A stretch of 10,578 nt of DNA from Muribaculaceae bacterium (GCA_017962285.1 JAGCVR010000165.1:1-10578), one strand, 5' to 3'. Counted from the first letter of the stretch, positions 1-7,112 are shown. The notes: generated by a model not told the origin, from the sequence alone. A program made the numbers and translations.

Positions 1-2007
1 AACTCACCCCAAGGTGCCTGCCCAAAATGCAAAGGACTGGGATACGTGAACCTTATCGACAAGGACAAAATCATTCCCAATGATGAAATTTCCATTAAAG
101 ACGGGGCTATCCTGCCACTTGGGAAATACAAGAACTCTCTGGTGTTCTGGCAAATATCCGCCATCTGCGAGAAATATGGCTGCACTCTCGACACGCCGAT
201 AAAAGACCTGCCGGAAGAGGCTGTGGACGAAATAATGAACGGCACGGAAGAACGCCTCAACATCAAGACCGAGACAATGAGTACCATGAACTATTTCCTC
301 ACATTCGACGGCCTTGTGAAATACATTGAAATGCAGCAGAGCGATGACGCGAGCAGTTCGGCGCAGAAATGGGCGGGACAGTTCTTCTCGCGCACCACCT
401 GCCCTGAATGTGGCGGGACAAGGCTCAACCGCGAAGCGCTCCATTTCCGCCTGAACGGCAAGAACATTGCCGAACTGGCACAGATGGACATCTCGGACCT
501 GCGCGAGTGGATTGCCGACCTGCACAATCACATCACCGACAAGCAGTGGGCAATCGCACAGGAAATAGTCAAGGAAATAGACAGCCGGTTGAAGTTTATG
601 CTCGACGTGGGGCTCGACTATGTTTCGCTCAATCGCAACTCAAGCTCTCTTTCGGGAGGAGAAAGCCAGCGCATACGCCTTGCCACTCAGATAGGTTCCC
701 AGCTGGTGAACGTGCTTTACATACTCGACGAACCATCCATAGGACTTCATCAGCGCGACAACCAGCGTCTCATCAATTCCTTGAAGCAGCTGCGCGACGA
801 AGGTAACACCGTGATCGTGGTGGAACACGACAAGGAAATGATGCTTCAGGCCGACTATGTGGTGGATATAGGACCGCTCGCCGGACGCAAGGGCGGCAAT
901 GTTACATTTGCCGGAACCCCGAAACAGATGCTCAAGGCACAAACTCTCACGGCTCAATACCTGAATGGAGAGAAAGAGATTGCTGTGCCGAAAGAACGCC
1001 GCCGGGGCAAGGGCAAAAAAATCACACTTACAGGATGCCGCGGAAACAACCTCAAGAATGTAACTGTGGATTTCCCCCTCGGCAAACTCATTTGCGTTAC
1101 AGGAGTTTCAGGCAGCGGCAAGTCATCGCTCATTAATGCCACGTTGCAACCCATATTGAGTCAGAAACTCTACAGGTCTCACACCGAGCCTCTCAGCTAC
1201 GACAGCGTGGAAGGACTTAATCTGATCGACAAAGTGGTAACCGTGGACCAGTCGCCACTGGGACGCACACCGCGCTCAAACGCGGCTACATATACCGGCG
1301 TGTTCACCGATATCCGCAATCTGTTCGTGGGAATGCCCGAAGCCCAGATTCGCGGCTACAAGTCGGGGCGGTTCTCGTTCAACACCTCCGGCGGCAGATG
1401 CGAAGTGTGCAAAGGCAACGGCTACAAGACTGTGGAGATGAATTTCCTGCCCGACGTGCTCGTCCCATGCGAGGAATGTGGCGGAAAACGATATAACCGC
1501 GAAACGCTGGAAGTTAAGTTCAAGGGAAAATCCATTGCCGATGTCCTGGACATGACCATAAATCAAGCCGTGGAATTCTTCGAAGCAGTGCCAACCATCC
1601 TCCACAAAATAAAAGTATTGCAGGATGTTGGGCTTGGATACATCAAACTCGGTCAGCCATCCAGCACTCTTTCCGGAGGCGAAAGCCAGCGTGTGAAACT
1701 GGCAACCGAGCTGTCGAAGAAGGATACCGGCAAAACAGTCTATATTCTCGACGAGCCCACCACAGGACTGCACTTTGCCGACATTCAGGTCCTGCTCGAC
1801 GTGCTGAACCGCCTCGTGGACAAAGGCAACACAGTGATTGTGATTGAGCACAATCTGGATGTGATTAAGTGTGCCGACCACATTATTGACATGGGACCCG
1901 AAGGAGGACAACGCGGAGGGCAAATCGTCGCCACCGGCACCCCCGAAGAAGTAGCCCAGAACCCCCACTCCATCACCGGCACCTACCTCGCGAAGGAACT
2001 CAGATAA
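1..2007 (+). CDS. uvrA: UvrA, excinuclease ABC subunit A (5'-truncated by window edge)
   Basis: UvrA is the ATP-dependent damage sensor of nucleotide excision repair; it loads UvrB onto lesions in cytosolic DNA. The frame is open from base 1, so the gene begins outside the window; the GTG at 46 is internal. The visible 668 residues start at the first zinc module (CPKC at visible residues 7-10, CPEC at 134-137). By recall of E. coli UvrA about 245 N-terminal residues are missing, including Walker A of the first ATPase and the UvrB-binding domain. Seen in order: signature LSGGESQR (649-672) with Walker B YILDEP (718-735); second Walker A GVSGSGKSS (1102-1128); C-terminal zinc finger with Cys codons at 1399, 1408, 1468 and 1477; second signature (from 1669) and Walker B YILDEP (1741-1758). 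All visible key residues are intact, with no frameshift. Because the UvrB-binding domain is out of view, a class II UvrA paralog cannot be excluded. It converges on pgk. Confidence 0.97.
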   Translation, partial: NSPQGACPKCKGLGYVNLIDKDKIIPNDEISIKDGAILPLGKYKNSLVFWQISAICEKYGCTLDTPIKDLPEEAVDEIMNGTEERLNIKTETMSTMNYFLTFDGLVKYIEMQQSDDASSSAQKWAGQFFSRTTCPECGGTRLNREALHFRLNGKNIAELAQMDISDLREWIADLHNHITDKQWAIAQEIVKEIDSRLKFMLDVGLDYVSLNRNSSSLSGGESQRIRLATQIGSQLVNVLYILDEPSIGLHQRDNQRLINSLKQLRDEGNTVIVVEHDKEMMLQADYVVDIGPLAGRKGGNVTFAGTPKQMLKAQTLTAQYLNGEKEIAVPKERRRGKGKKITLTGCRGNNLKNVTVDFPLGKLICVTGVSGSGKSSLINATLQPILSQKLYRSHTEPLSYDSVEGLNLIDKVVTVDQSPLGRTPRSNAATYTGVFTDIRNLFVGMPEAQIRGYKSGRFSFNTSGGRCEVCKGNGYKTVEMNFLPDVLVPCEECGGKRYNRETLEVKFKGKSIADVLDMTINQAVEFFEAVPTILHKIKVLQDVGLGYIKLGQPSSTLSGGESQRVKLATELSKKDTGKTVYILDEPTTGLHFADIQVLLDVLNRLVDKGNTVIVIEHNLDVIKCADHIIDMGPEGGQRGGQIVATGTPEEVAQNPHSITGTYLAKELR

Positions 2008-2029
2008 CCAACGGATAAGATCTAAAGAA

Positions 2030-2058
2030 AGAGGAGAAACCCTATAAGTTTCCCCTCT
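2030..2058. terminator. Shared (bidirectional) hairpin terminator between uvrA and pgk
   Basis: An 11-bp stem, AGAGGAGAAAC (2030-2040) with GTTTCCCCTCT (2048-2058), has one A-C mismatch and a 7-base loop (CCTATAA). It lies 22 bases after the uvrA stop and 26 bases after the pgk stop, as expected for convergent genes. On the minus strand it is followed by a T-rich tail (TTCTTTAGA), so it fits an intrinsic terminator better for pgk; on the plus strand the tail (CCTATTATCTTA) is only moderately T-rich. Function is inferred from position and structure. Confidence 0.6.
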
Positions 2059-2084
2059 CCTATTATCTTAACTTCTCAGCGTGA

Positions 2085-3359
2085 TTATTCGCCCTTGATT
2101 GCGGCTACGCCGGGAAGAACTTTGCCTTCGATGGCTTCGAGAAGTGCGCCACCGCCGGTGGAGATGTACGACACCTTGTCTTCGAGACCGAACTTGTGAA
2201 CACAAGCCACAGAGTCGCCACCACCGATGAGAGAGAATGCGCCTTCGGCGGTTGCCTTGGCGACAGCCTCACCCACGGCACGTGAACCGGCAGTAAACTC
2301 ATCGCACTCGAAGCATCCGGCAGGACCATTCCAAAGGATTGTCTTGGCGCCTTCTATTGCCTTAGCGAATTTCTCACGGCTTTCGGGACCTGCATCAAGG
2401 CCATCCCAGCCCTTTTCGATAGCGTTGGACGGGAACACTTTGATTTCTGCGCCCGGTTTCACCGAGAACGAAGCGAAGTCGTAGCCGGTGCAGCAAACCG
2501 AATCAGTTGCGAGAACGAGTTCCACACCGTTTTTCTTTGCGAGTTCTTCCACGCCCAGAGCCACATCGAGCTTGTCGAGTTCCACGATTGATTCACCGAT
2601 TTCGCCACCGTGAGCCTTTGCAAATGTATAGGTCATACCACCGCAGAGAATGAGGCGGTCAACCTTGCCGAGCAGGTTCTCGATGATTCCGATCTTCGAC
2701 GATACCTTGGAGCCACCCATGATAGCCACGAACGGGCGCTGAATATTGTTGAGTACATTGTCAACTGCAGTAAGTTCCTTTTCCATGAGGAGACCCACCA
2801 TCTTGTCGTCGGCGCCGAAAAAGTCAGCTACCACAGCGGTGGATGCGTGACGGCGGTGAGCCGTTCCGAATGCGTCGTTCACATAGCAGTCGCCATAGCT
2901 TGCAAGAATTTTAGCAAATTCCTTCTGGCGAGCCTTCATTTCTTTCTTTGCGGCGTCGTAGGCAGGATCTTCCTTGTCGATTCCCACGGGCTTACCTTCC
3001 TCTTCGGGATAGAAACGGAGGTTTTCGAGCAGAAGCGCTTCACCCGGCTTCAATTCGGCTGCCATATCAGCTGCATTTGCGCAGTCGGGAGCGAATTTCA
3101 CGGGAACTCCCAGAGCCTTAGCCACGGGGTCAACGATTTGACCGAGGGAAAGTTTCGGATTAACTTTGCCTTTGGGTTTTCCCATGTGTGACATGATGAT
3201 AAGACTGCCGCCATCGGCGAGAATCTTCTTAAGTGTGGGGAGAGCACCGCGGAGACGGGTATCGTCGGTGATTTGTCCTTTCTCGTTCAGGGGAACATTG
3301 AAGTCAACACGAACCAATGCTTTTTTCCCTGCAAAATTGTAATCTTTTACGTTTGCCAT
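2085..3359 (-). CDS. pgk: Phosphoglycerate kinase
   Basis: This cytosolic glycolytic enzyme reversibly transfers phosphate from 1,3-bisphosphoglycerate to ADP, giving ATP and 3-phosphoglycerate. The 424-residue product carries the family motifs in order: RVDFNVP (17-23), SHMGKPKG (57-64), [13 protein letters not shown] (161-173), GGSKVSSK (215-222), WNGPAGCFE (343-351, where many PGKs read NGPMGVFE) and the nucleotide-binding GGGDS (379-383). It is longer than the roughly 390 residues of E. coli PGK, mainly through a Lys/Glu-rich insertion around residues 118-150; I recall such longer forms in Bacteroidota. The ATG start at 3359 gives the canonical N-terminus just before RVDFNVP and follows an A/T-rich leader without a Shine-Dalgarno sequence. 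prfA lies 80 bases upstream on the same strand, but the gap contains its own promoter, so separate transcription is likely. Confidence 0.98.
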   Translation of the reverse strand: MANVKDYNFAGKKALVRVDFNVPLNEKGQITDDTRLRGALPTLKKILADGGSLIIMSHMGKPKGKVNPKLSLGQIVDPVAKALGVPVKFAPDCANAADMAAELKPGEALLLENLRFYPEEEGKPVGIDKEDPAYDAAKKEMKARQKEFAKILASYGDCYVNDAFGTAHRRHASTAVVADFFGADDKMVGLLMEKELTAVDNVLNNIQRPFVAIMGGSKVSSKIGIIENLLGKVDRLILCGGMTYTFAKAHGGEIGESIVELDKLDVALGVEELAKKNGVELVLATDSVCCTGYDFASFSVKPGAEIKVFPSNAIEKGWDGLDAGPESREKFAKAIEGAKTILWNGPAGCFECDEFTAGSRAVGEAVAKATAEGAFSLIGGGDSVACVHKFGLEDKVSYISTGGGALLEAIEGKVLPGVAAIKGE

Positions 3360-3400
3360 GATTTTATTTTTAATACTTTTATTTAGTTAATTCCTTTGCG

Positions 3401-3432
3401 CAAAATTAATGAAAAACTAAGACATAAGCAAC
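3401..3432 (-). promoter_or_regulatory. Predicted Bacteroidota-type promoter for pgk
   Basis: Read on the minus strand, TAATTTTG (3408 to 3401) matches the -7 consensus TAnnTTTG exactly. GTTG (3432 to 3429) sits 20 bp upstream as a 3-of-4 match to the -33 box TTTG. The pair lies wholly in the 80-base prfA-pgk gap and leaves a leader of about 35 bases before the pgk ATG. The assignment rests on consensus and spacing only. Confidence 0.6.
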
Positions 3433-3439
3433 TATTTGT

Positions 3440-4549
3440 TTAGAGTTCAGCCTCACGAAGTTTCTCGGCGTTTTCCGCCACTATAAGATGGTCGATACAG
3501 TCCTGAATGTCACCATCCATGAAAGCCGGCAGGTTATAGATGGTGTAGCCTATCCGGTGGTCGGTGATGCGCCCCTGCGGATAGTTGTAGGTGCGTATTT
3601 TCGACGAGCGGTCACCGGTCGATACCAGTGTTTTGCGTCGCGAAGCTATGTCATCCATATATTTCTGATGCTCACGGTCGTAGATGAATGTACGCAGACG
3701 CGCCAGAGCTCGCTCTTTGTTCTTTGGCTGGTCGCGTGTCTCGGTACATTCGATGAGGATTTCCTGCTGCTCGCCGGTTACCGGGTTAAGCCACATGTAG
3801 CGAAGCCGCACGCCTGAGTTAACCTTGTTCACATTCTGACCTCCGGCACCACTGCTGCGGAAATAGTCCCACTTGATTTCGCCCTCGTTGATTTCCACGT
3901 CAAAAGGCTCGGCTTCGGGGAGCACCGCCACCGAGGCGGCAGACGTATGCACCCTGCCTTGCGTCTCCGTCACCGGCACACGCTGCACACGATGCACCCC
4001 CGACTCATATTTCAGCGTGCCATAGACGTCTGTTCCCGTCACGCTGAACACTATTTCCTTATATCCGCCCGAAGAGCCTTCGCTTGCGCTCGACACCTCT
4101 ATCTTCCAGCCTTTCGATTCGCAATAGCGTGTGTACATACGCGCCAGGTCGCCCGCAAAAATCGCCGCCTCGTCGCCGCCAGTTCCGCCACGAATCTCGA
4201 GGACCACATTTTTCGAGTCCTCGGGGTCTTCGGGGATAAGAAGCAGTTTTATTTCTTCTTCCAATTTGGGAAGCTGTTCGGAGTTTGCAGCGATTTCTTC
4301 GCGTGCCATGGCACGCAGATCCTCGTCAGTCTCGGCATCCAGCAAAGCTTTTGCTTCCTCAATGTCGCGCACCAGTTTCTTATACTTGTGAGTGGCATTA
4401 AGAAGAGTCTCAAGGCTTTTATATTCTTTACTGAGTTTCACATAATGTTTTTGGTCGGCAATCACCGAAGGGTCGGTAATCAGCGTGCCGATTTCCTCGA
4501 ACCGCGTGTCAAGACCATCTAAACGTTGCAGTAGTGTATCGTTTGCCAT
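3440..4549 (-). CDS. prfA: Peptide chain release factor 1 (RF1)
   Basis: RF1 reads UAA and UAG in the ribosomal A site and triggers peptide release. The 369-residue product is full length (about 360 in E. coli). It has a charged helical N-terminal domain (about 1-110), then the GGTGGDEAAIFA segment (121-132), the stop-codon-reading PxT tripeptide as PVT (192-194) in the context RVQRVPVTETQGR, and the catalytic GGQ (236-238) in SSGAGGQNVNKVNSG. PVT rather than SPF identifies RF1, not RF2. Gln238 is the residue methylated by PrmC in this family; prmC is not in the window. The ATG at 4549 gives the expected N-terminus. It is transcribed leftward from a promoter partly made of a repeat element (see 4570-4600), with pgk downstream. 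Confidence 0.98.
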   Translation of the reverse strand: MANDTLLQRLDGLDTRFEEIGTLITDPSVIADQKHYVKLSKEYKSLETLLNATHKYKKLVRDIEEAKALLDAETDEDLRAMAREEIAANSEQLPKLEEEIKLLLIPEDPEDSKNVVLEIRGGTGGDEAAIFAGDLARMYTRYCESKGWKIEVSSASEGSSGGYKEIVFSVTGTDVYGTLKYESGVHRVQRVPVTETQGRVHTSAASVAVLPEAEPFDVEINEGEIKWDYFRSSGAGGQNVNKVNSGVRLRYMWLNPVTGEQQEILIECTETRDQPKNKERALARLRTFIYDREHQKYMDDIASRRKTLVSTGDRSSKIRTYNYPQGRITDHRIGYTIYNLPAFMDGDIQDCIDHLIVAENAEKLREAEL

Positions 4550-4569
4550 AAAAATGTTTTTTGGGAATG

Positions 4570-4600
4570 CAAAGTTACGAATAAGCGAGCGCAGAACAAA
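4570..4600 (-). promoter_or_regulatory. prfA promoter, formed at the edge of repeat copy 1
   Basis: On the minus strand TTTG (4600 to 4597) is followed after 19 bp by TAACTTTG (4577 to 4570). Both match the Bacteroidota -33 (TTTG) and -7 (TAnnTTTG) elements exactly, 20 bases upstream of the prfA ATG. The -33 box and most of the -7 box belong to the repeat unit starting at 4574; only the last bases of the -7 box (4570-4573) lie in unique flank. This is the best-matching promoter in the window. The leader would be very short. Confidence 0.78.
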
Positions 4601-4648
4601 ATGAATTCATTCATTTTTTATGCCGAGCGACAGTAACTTCGGCGAAGC
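4574..4648. repeat. Structured intergenic repeat, copy 1 (75 bp)
   Basis: The unit begins GTTACGAATAAGCGAG and ends GTAACTTCGGCGAAGC, so GTTAC (4574-4578) and GTAAC (4632-4636) form an outer inverted pair. In the middle is a perfect 12-bp palindrome, AATGAATTCATT (4600-4611). Near the end GCCGA and TCGGC can also pair. It matches copy 3 at 74 of 75 positions; the one difference is C at 4612 against G at 4782. Its left edge forms the prfA promoter. From memory, similar units are scattered between genes in Bacteroidales genomes; I could not verify that here. Confidence 0.85.
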
Positions 4649-4652
4649 CAAC

Positions 4653-4739
4653 GTTACGAATAAGCAAGTGAAATGAAAAGAAAAACTCATTTTTGTTTTC
4701 ATTGCCGAGGGGAGTAACTTCGGTGGAGCGAAGCGAAGC
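4653..4739. repeat. Structured intergenic repeat, copy 2 (diverged, 87 bp)
   Basis: It shares the start GTTACGAATAAGC and the end region GTAACTTCGG...GCGAAGC with copies 1 and 3, and the spacers before and after it are both CAAC. The middle is different and longer, but still self-complementary: AATGAAAA (4672-4679) pairs with TTTTCATT (4696-4703), and inside that AAAAA (4681-4685) pairs with TTTTT (4690-4694) around the loop CTCA. Near the right end there is an extra GGAGCGAA insertion compared with the other copies. Confidence 0.75.
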
Positions 4740-4743
4740 CAAC

Positions 4744-4818
4744 GTTACGAATAAGCGAGCGCAGAACAAAATGAATTCATTGATTTTTTATGCCGAGCGA
4801 CAGTAACTTCGGCGAAGC
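4744..4818. repeat. Structured intergenic repeat, copy 3 (75 bp)
   Basis: Offset by exactly 170 bases from copy 1 and identical except at one position (4782). It carries the same central palindrome AATGAATTCATT (4770-4781) and outer GTTAC/GTAAC pair. On its minus strand a -33-like TTTG (4770 to 4767) is retained, but the -7 box is TAACGTTG, one mismatch from TAnnTTTG because the flank is CAAC rather than CAAA. It is therefore a weaker or inactive leftward promoter. Confidence 0.85.
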
Positions 4819-5065
4819 GACCTAAGTGGGGTGATGATGGCATCCACAAAAATCTTCGTCGATAGATGAAGAATACCATATTGCAGTGTTGAAGTTCATC
4901 TTCGATGCACTTCCATCTACACATTCTGTACACCAAGCTTCGCACCCCCTCTGGGTGCTCGCATGGTGCTTCTAATTGAAGTCGGGTCTTCCGACCCGTC
5001 CGACATCTTCGAAGTCTTTTTTAGCAACAATCCCAGAGGCGAAGCAGGGAAAATGAGATGCTATT
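4819..5065. other. Gene-free, hairpin-rich spacer between the repeats and the MBL-fold gene
   Basis: I see no credible coding frame here. Several self-complementary segments cluster: CTTCGTC/GATGAAG with one G-T pair (about 4855-4872); GCACCC (4942-4947) with GGGTGC (4953-4958), enclosed by CACCA (4931-4935) and TGGTG (4964-4968); and CGGGTC (4983-4988) with GACCCG (4993-4998) around TTCC. A T6 run (5017-5022) follows, but it is too far from the last stem to be a clear terminator. No gene reads rightward into this stretch, so a terminator role is not obvious. It may be the remains of a small mobile or repeat element. Confidence 0.5.
4937..5045. repeat. Imperfect 14-bp inverted repeat flanking the 4983-4998 hairpin
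   Basis: The right arm CCCAGAGGCGAAGC (5032-5045) is the reverse complement of GCTTCGC (4937-4943) plus CTCTGGG (4949-4955). The left arm is interrupted by five bases (ACCCC, 4944-4948). All 14 arm positions match once the insertion is removed. The arms enclose the CGGGTC/GACCCG hairpin and the T6 run. This could be the terminal repeat of a small non-autonomous element or a long RNA stem; the two cannot be told apart from one copy. Confidence 0.5.
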
Positions 5066-5097
5066 CTTGAATATCCCAACATTTTGAACTATATTTG
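5066..5097 (+). promoter_or_regulatory. Predicted promoter for the MBL-fold gene
   Basis: TATATTTG (5090-5097) is an exact match to TAnnTTTG, with CTTG (5066-5069), a 3-of-4 match to TTTG, 20 bp upstream. The transcript would start near 5100-5105, giving a leader of about 50 bases before the ATG at 5154. That leader holds a six-codon reading frame (5134-5154) whose TAA stop overlaps the gene's ATG as TAATG. Confidence 0.6.
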
Positions 5098-5153
5098 CAT
5101 AATACAAGCACTGAAGAAAAACATTCGACATTAATGGCAAAAATCTCAAAATA

Positions 5154-5903
5154 ATGAAAATTATAATCACATTCCTTATGACTATTTTATGTCTGGTCAC
5201 AACCTGCGCGAAACAAAACACCAGGGACTCCTTCGAGGTGGATGAATTCAAGACCAAGAGCGGAAAAACTGTTAAGTTCCATGCGCTTACTCATGCAAGC
5301 ATCCGCATAGAATTCGATGGCATGGAAATTGAAATTGACCCTGTGTCAAAATTGGGCGACAAAGTAATTGACTATTCTTCCATGCCCAAAGCCGACTATC
5401 TCTTTGTAACTCATGAGCACTTCGACCACTTCGACAAGGATGCCATAAGGTTCCTGACCCATGAGAAAACACGCTTCATCACCAACGAGCGCTGCGCCGG
5501 AATGTATGGATCCGGTGAAATCATGAAAAATGGCGACAAGATGAAGATAGCGGAAGATTTCACCGTTGAAGCGGTTCCTGCATACAACATCACTGAAGGG
5601 CACCTTCAATTTCACCCGAAAGGACGTGACAATGGATTTATCCTTACCCTTGATGGTCTGAGAATATACATTGCGGGAGATACCGAAGACATTCCGGAGA
5701 TGGCAGACATCAAGGATATCGACATCGCATTTCTCCCCTGCAACCAGCCTTACACGATGACCACAGAACAACTCGTAAAGGCGGCAAAAACCGTGAGACC
5801 TAAAGTACTTTTCCCATACCACTACGGCCAGACAGACTTAAGCGACATTCCCGCACTACTTCAAACCGACGGCGTTGACGTGAGAATCAGGCACTATGAA
5901 TAA
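5154..5903 (+). CDS. Exported metallo-beta-lactamase-fold hydrolase (UlaG/UPF0173-like)
   Basis: A 249-residue metal-dependent hydrolase of unknown substrate. The N-terminus (MKIIITFLMTILCLVTTC) is a lysine-headed hydrophobic signal ending at Cys18. VTTC is a loose lipobox, so the protein is either a lipoprotein or has a cleaved signal peptide; either way it probably acts in the periplasm or at a membrane. The metal-binding THEHFDH (86-92) supplies His87, His89, Asp91 and His92. FHPKG (153-157) may add a histidine, AGDTEDIPEM (174-183) the bridging Asp176, and PYHYGQ (221-226) His223. The pattern recalls the UlaG / UPF0173 branch (Lactamase_B_3-like) of single-domain hydrolases rather than beta-lactamases or RNase Z. 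It has its own promoter and is followed after 72 bases by the rhodanese-fusion gene, possibly co-transcribed. Family assignment is confident; substrate unknown. Confidence 0.88.
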   Translation: MKIIITFLMTILCLVTTCAKQNTRDSFEVDEFKTKSGKTVKFHALTHASIRIEFDGMEIEIDPVSKLGDKVIDYSSMPKADYLFVTHEHFDHFDKDAIRFLTHEKTRFITNERCAGMYGSGEIMKNGDKMKIAEDFTVEAVPAYNITEGHLQFHPKGRDNGFILTLDGLRIYIAGDTEDIPEMADIKDIDIAFLPCNQPYTMTTEQLVKAAKTVRPKVLFPYHYGQTDLSDIPALLQTDGVDVRIRHYE

Positions 5904-5975
5904 TGTCTTGATTATCTTTTCATTTTGTTATAAAAACCTCTACTAATCACTATCATTTATCAACTTACACGCGTT

Positions 5976-7100
5976 ATGAATAAATTCCTGCTTATTGTAG
6001 TTGCCCTGATTGCCGTCTCGTCGATATGGGCTTATTGCAGCGGTATGAAAAAATATCTTTTTCCCTTGGTCGATTGCGATGAATTTGCACGGCTTATCGA
6101 CGATGCCGACCGTGTGGCGCTGCTTGATGTGCGCACTCAGGAAGAATACTCGCAGGGACACATTGCCGGCGCCGTTCTCGCCGATGTGAACAAGGATGAT
6201 TTCTTGAAGAATGTGGCAGAAATGATACCCGAAGAACTGCCCATAGCAGTGTATTGCCGCAGTGGCCGCCGTAGTGCGAATGCCGCCACCGCATTGGAAA
6301 AGGAAGGCTACAAGGTAACGAACCTCAGCGGCGGTATTCTGGCATGGCAGAAAGCCGGACTGCCCATGCAAACCACACAGTCAGGAGAGTATATTCATGA
6401 AAGCACCGTAAACATTGATGTCAATGGAGAACCGACCGCACTTAAAGTGATAAGAATAAATGCCCGGAAAACACAATTCAATCTTAGGATGTTCAGCCGT
6501 CCATCTATCACCAATCCGCAGAATCTGCTTGCCATTGAAGCGGCTTTCACCGGGAAACTGATTGAAGACGATAGCCATTTCACCCCTATGAATATCTGTG
6601 GCGACTATGTCATCGACGGCAAGCGATACGACGGCTATGAGGAGACCACAACCACAACCGGATGCCTTGCCATTAGCGGTACCGGAGCGAAAGTGTGCAG
6701 GGTGAATGAAGAGTTAATAACGGAAACCATGCAGGCTGGTGGCACATTGTTCCAGCAGATATTGCTTGTGGAGAATGGCAGGGACTGCTATGTGGACCGC
6801 CAGCCCAAAAAGAGAACCGATGTGGAGTTTTATCGCTCTGTGGTGCAAATGAGCGACGGTGAAATCTGCATTGTTCAGTCGGCAGATGAGATTGACCTCA
6901 CACGGTTCATAGCCGCCTTATGCGCACTTGGTGCACAAAGCGCAATCTACCTGGACATGGGTGCTGGATGGAATTATGGGTGGTATCGCACTGCGCCTGC
7001 CGATGAGCCAAAGCTCTTGTTCCCCGTGGCAAGGAAAACACGATATCAAACCAACTGGCTCGTTGTGCGACCAAAACCAATTTCAGAATTTGAACAATAA
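5976..7100 (+). CDS. Membrane-anchored/exported rhodanese domain fused to a phosphodiester-glycosidase-like (NAGPA-like) domain
   Basis: A 374-residue two-part protein. Residues 1-20 are hydrophobic after MNK and act as a signal peptide or membrane anchor. Residues about 32-130 are a rhodanese domain: ALLDVRTQEEYSQGHIAGA (48-66) and the active loop CRSGRRS with the catalytic cysteine Cys94, followed by LSGGILAWQKAGLP. Such domains bind a persulfide sulfur and transfer it to an acceptor. Residues about 140-374 are not rhodanese. Their layout resembles the phosphodiester glycosidase fold (NAGPA, PF09992; DUF2233-like): a LAIEAAFTG segment, FQQILLVENGR (259-269), then ALGAQSAIYLDMGAGWNYG (318-335), where the family usually has LGA...LDGG, and a C-terminal YQTNWLVV. 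The second assignment is pattern recognition, not a search result. The ATG at 5976 is chosen because it begins the signal segment. No strong promoter is evident in the 72-base gap; TTTG at 5924-5927 has only a poor -7 partner. Confidence 0.75.
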   Translation: MNKFLLIVVALIAVSSIWAYCSGMKKYLFPLVDCDEFARLIDDADRVALLDVRTQEEYSQGHIAGAVLADVNKDDFLKNVAEMIPEELPIAVYCRSGRRSANAATALEKEGYKVTNLSGGILAWQKAGLPMQTTQSGEYIHESTVNIDVNGEPTALKVIRINARKTQFNLRMFSRPSITNPQNLLAIEAAFTGKLIEDDSHFTPMNICGDYVIDGKRYDGYEETTTTTGCLAISGTGAKVCRVNEELITETMQAGGTLFQQILLVENGRDCYVDRQPKKRTDVEFYRSVVQMSDGEICIVQSADEIDLTRFIAALCALGAQSAIYLDMGAGWNYGWYRTAPADEPKLLFPVARKTRYQTNWLVVRPKPISEFEQ

Positions 7101-7112
7101 TTATTATCTTTG
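7081..7112 (+). promoter_or_regulatory. Predicted promoter of the sugar operon, overlapping the end of the upstream gene
   Basis: TATCTTTG (7105-7112) matches TAnnTTTG exactly, with TTTC (7081-7084) 20 bp upstream as a 3-of-4 -33 box. The -33 box lies inside the last codons of the rhodanese-fusion gene, whose stop is at 7098-7100. Transcription would start near 7115-7120. That rules out the upstream in-frame TTG at 7110 and supports the TTG at 7149 as the rmlB start. Confidence 0.65.

Noticed and set aside
46..48. GTG at 46 as the start of the UvrA coding region
   Set aside because: The frame is open to base 1 and encodes the conserved first zinc module (CPKC) upstream of the GTG, so the gene is simply cut by the window edge.
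1276..1968. A 230-codon open frame antisense to uvrA
   Set aside because: The plus strand encodes a conserved UvrA with all motifs; the antisense protein has no recognisable domain and is a codon-bias shadow.
4574..4818. Three evenly arranged repeats as a CRISPR array
   Set aside because: Units are 75-87 bp with 4-base CAAC joints instead of unique 30-40 base spacers, there are only three copies, and no cas genes are present.
4745..4945. A 66-codon minus-strand frame in the prfA-MBL spacer
   Set aside because: It runs through repeat copy 3 and hairpins, has no recognisable domain, and its composition follows the repeat rather than a coding sequence.
4983..5022. Hairpin CGGGTC/GACCCG plus T6 as an intrinsic terminator
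   Set aside because: The T run begins 18 bases after the stem, and no gene is transcribed rightward into it.
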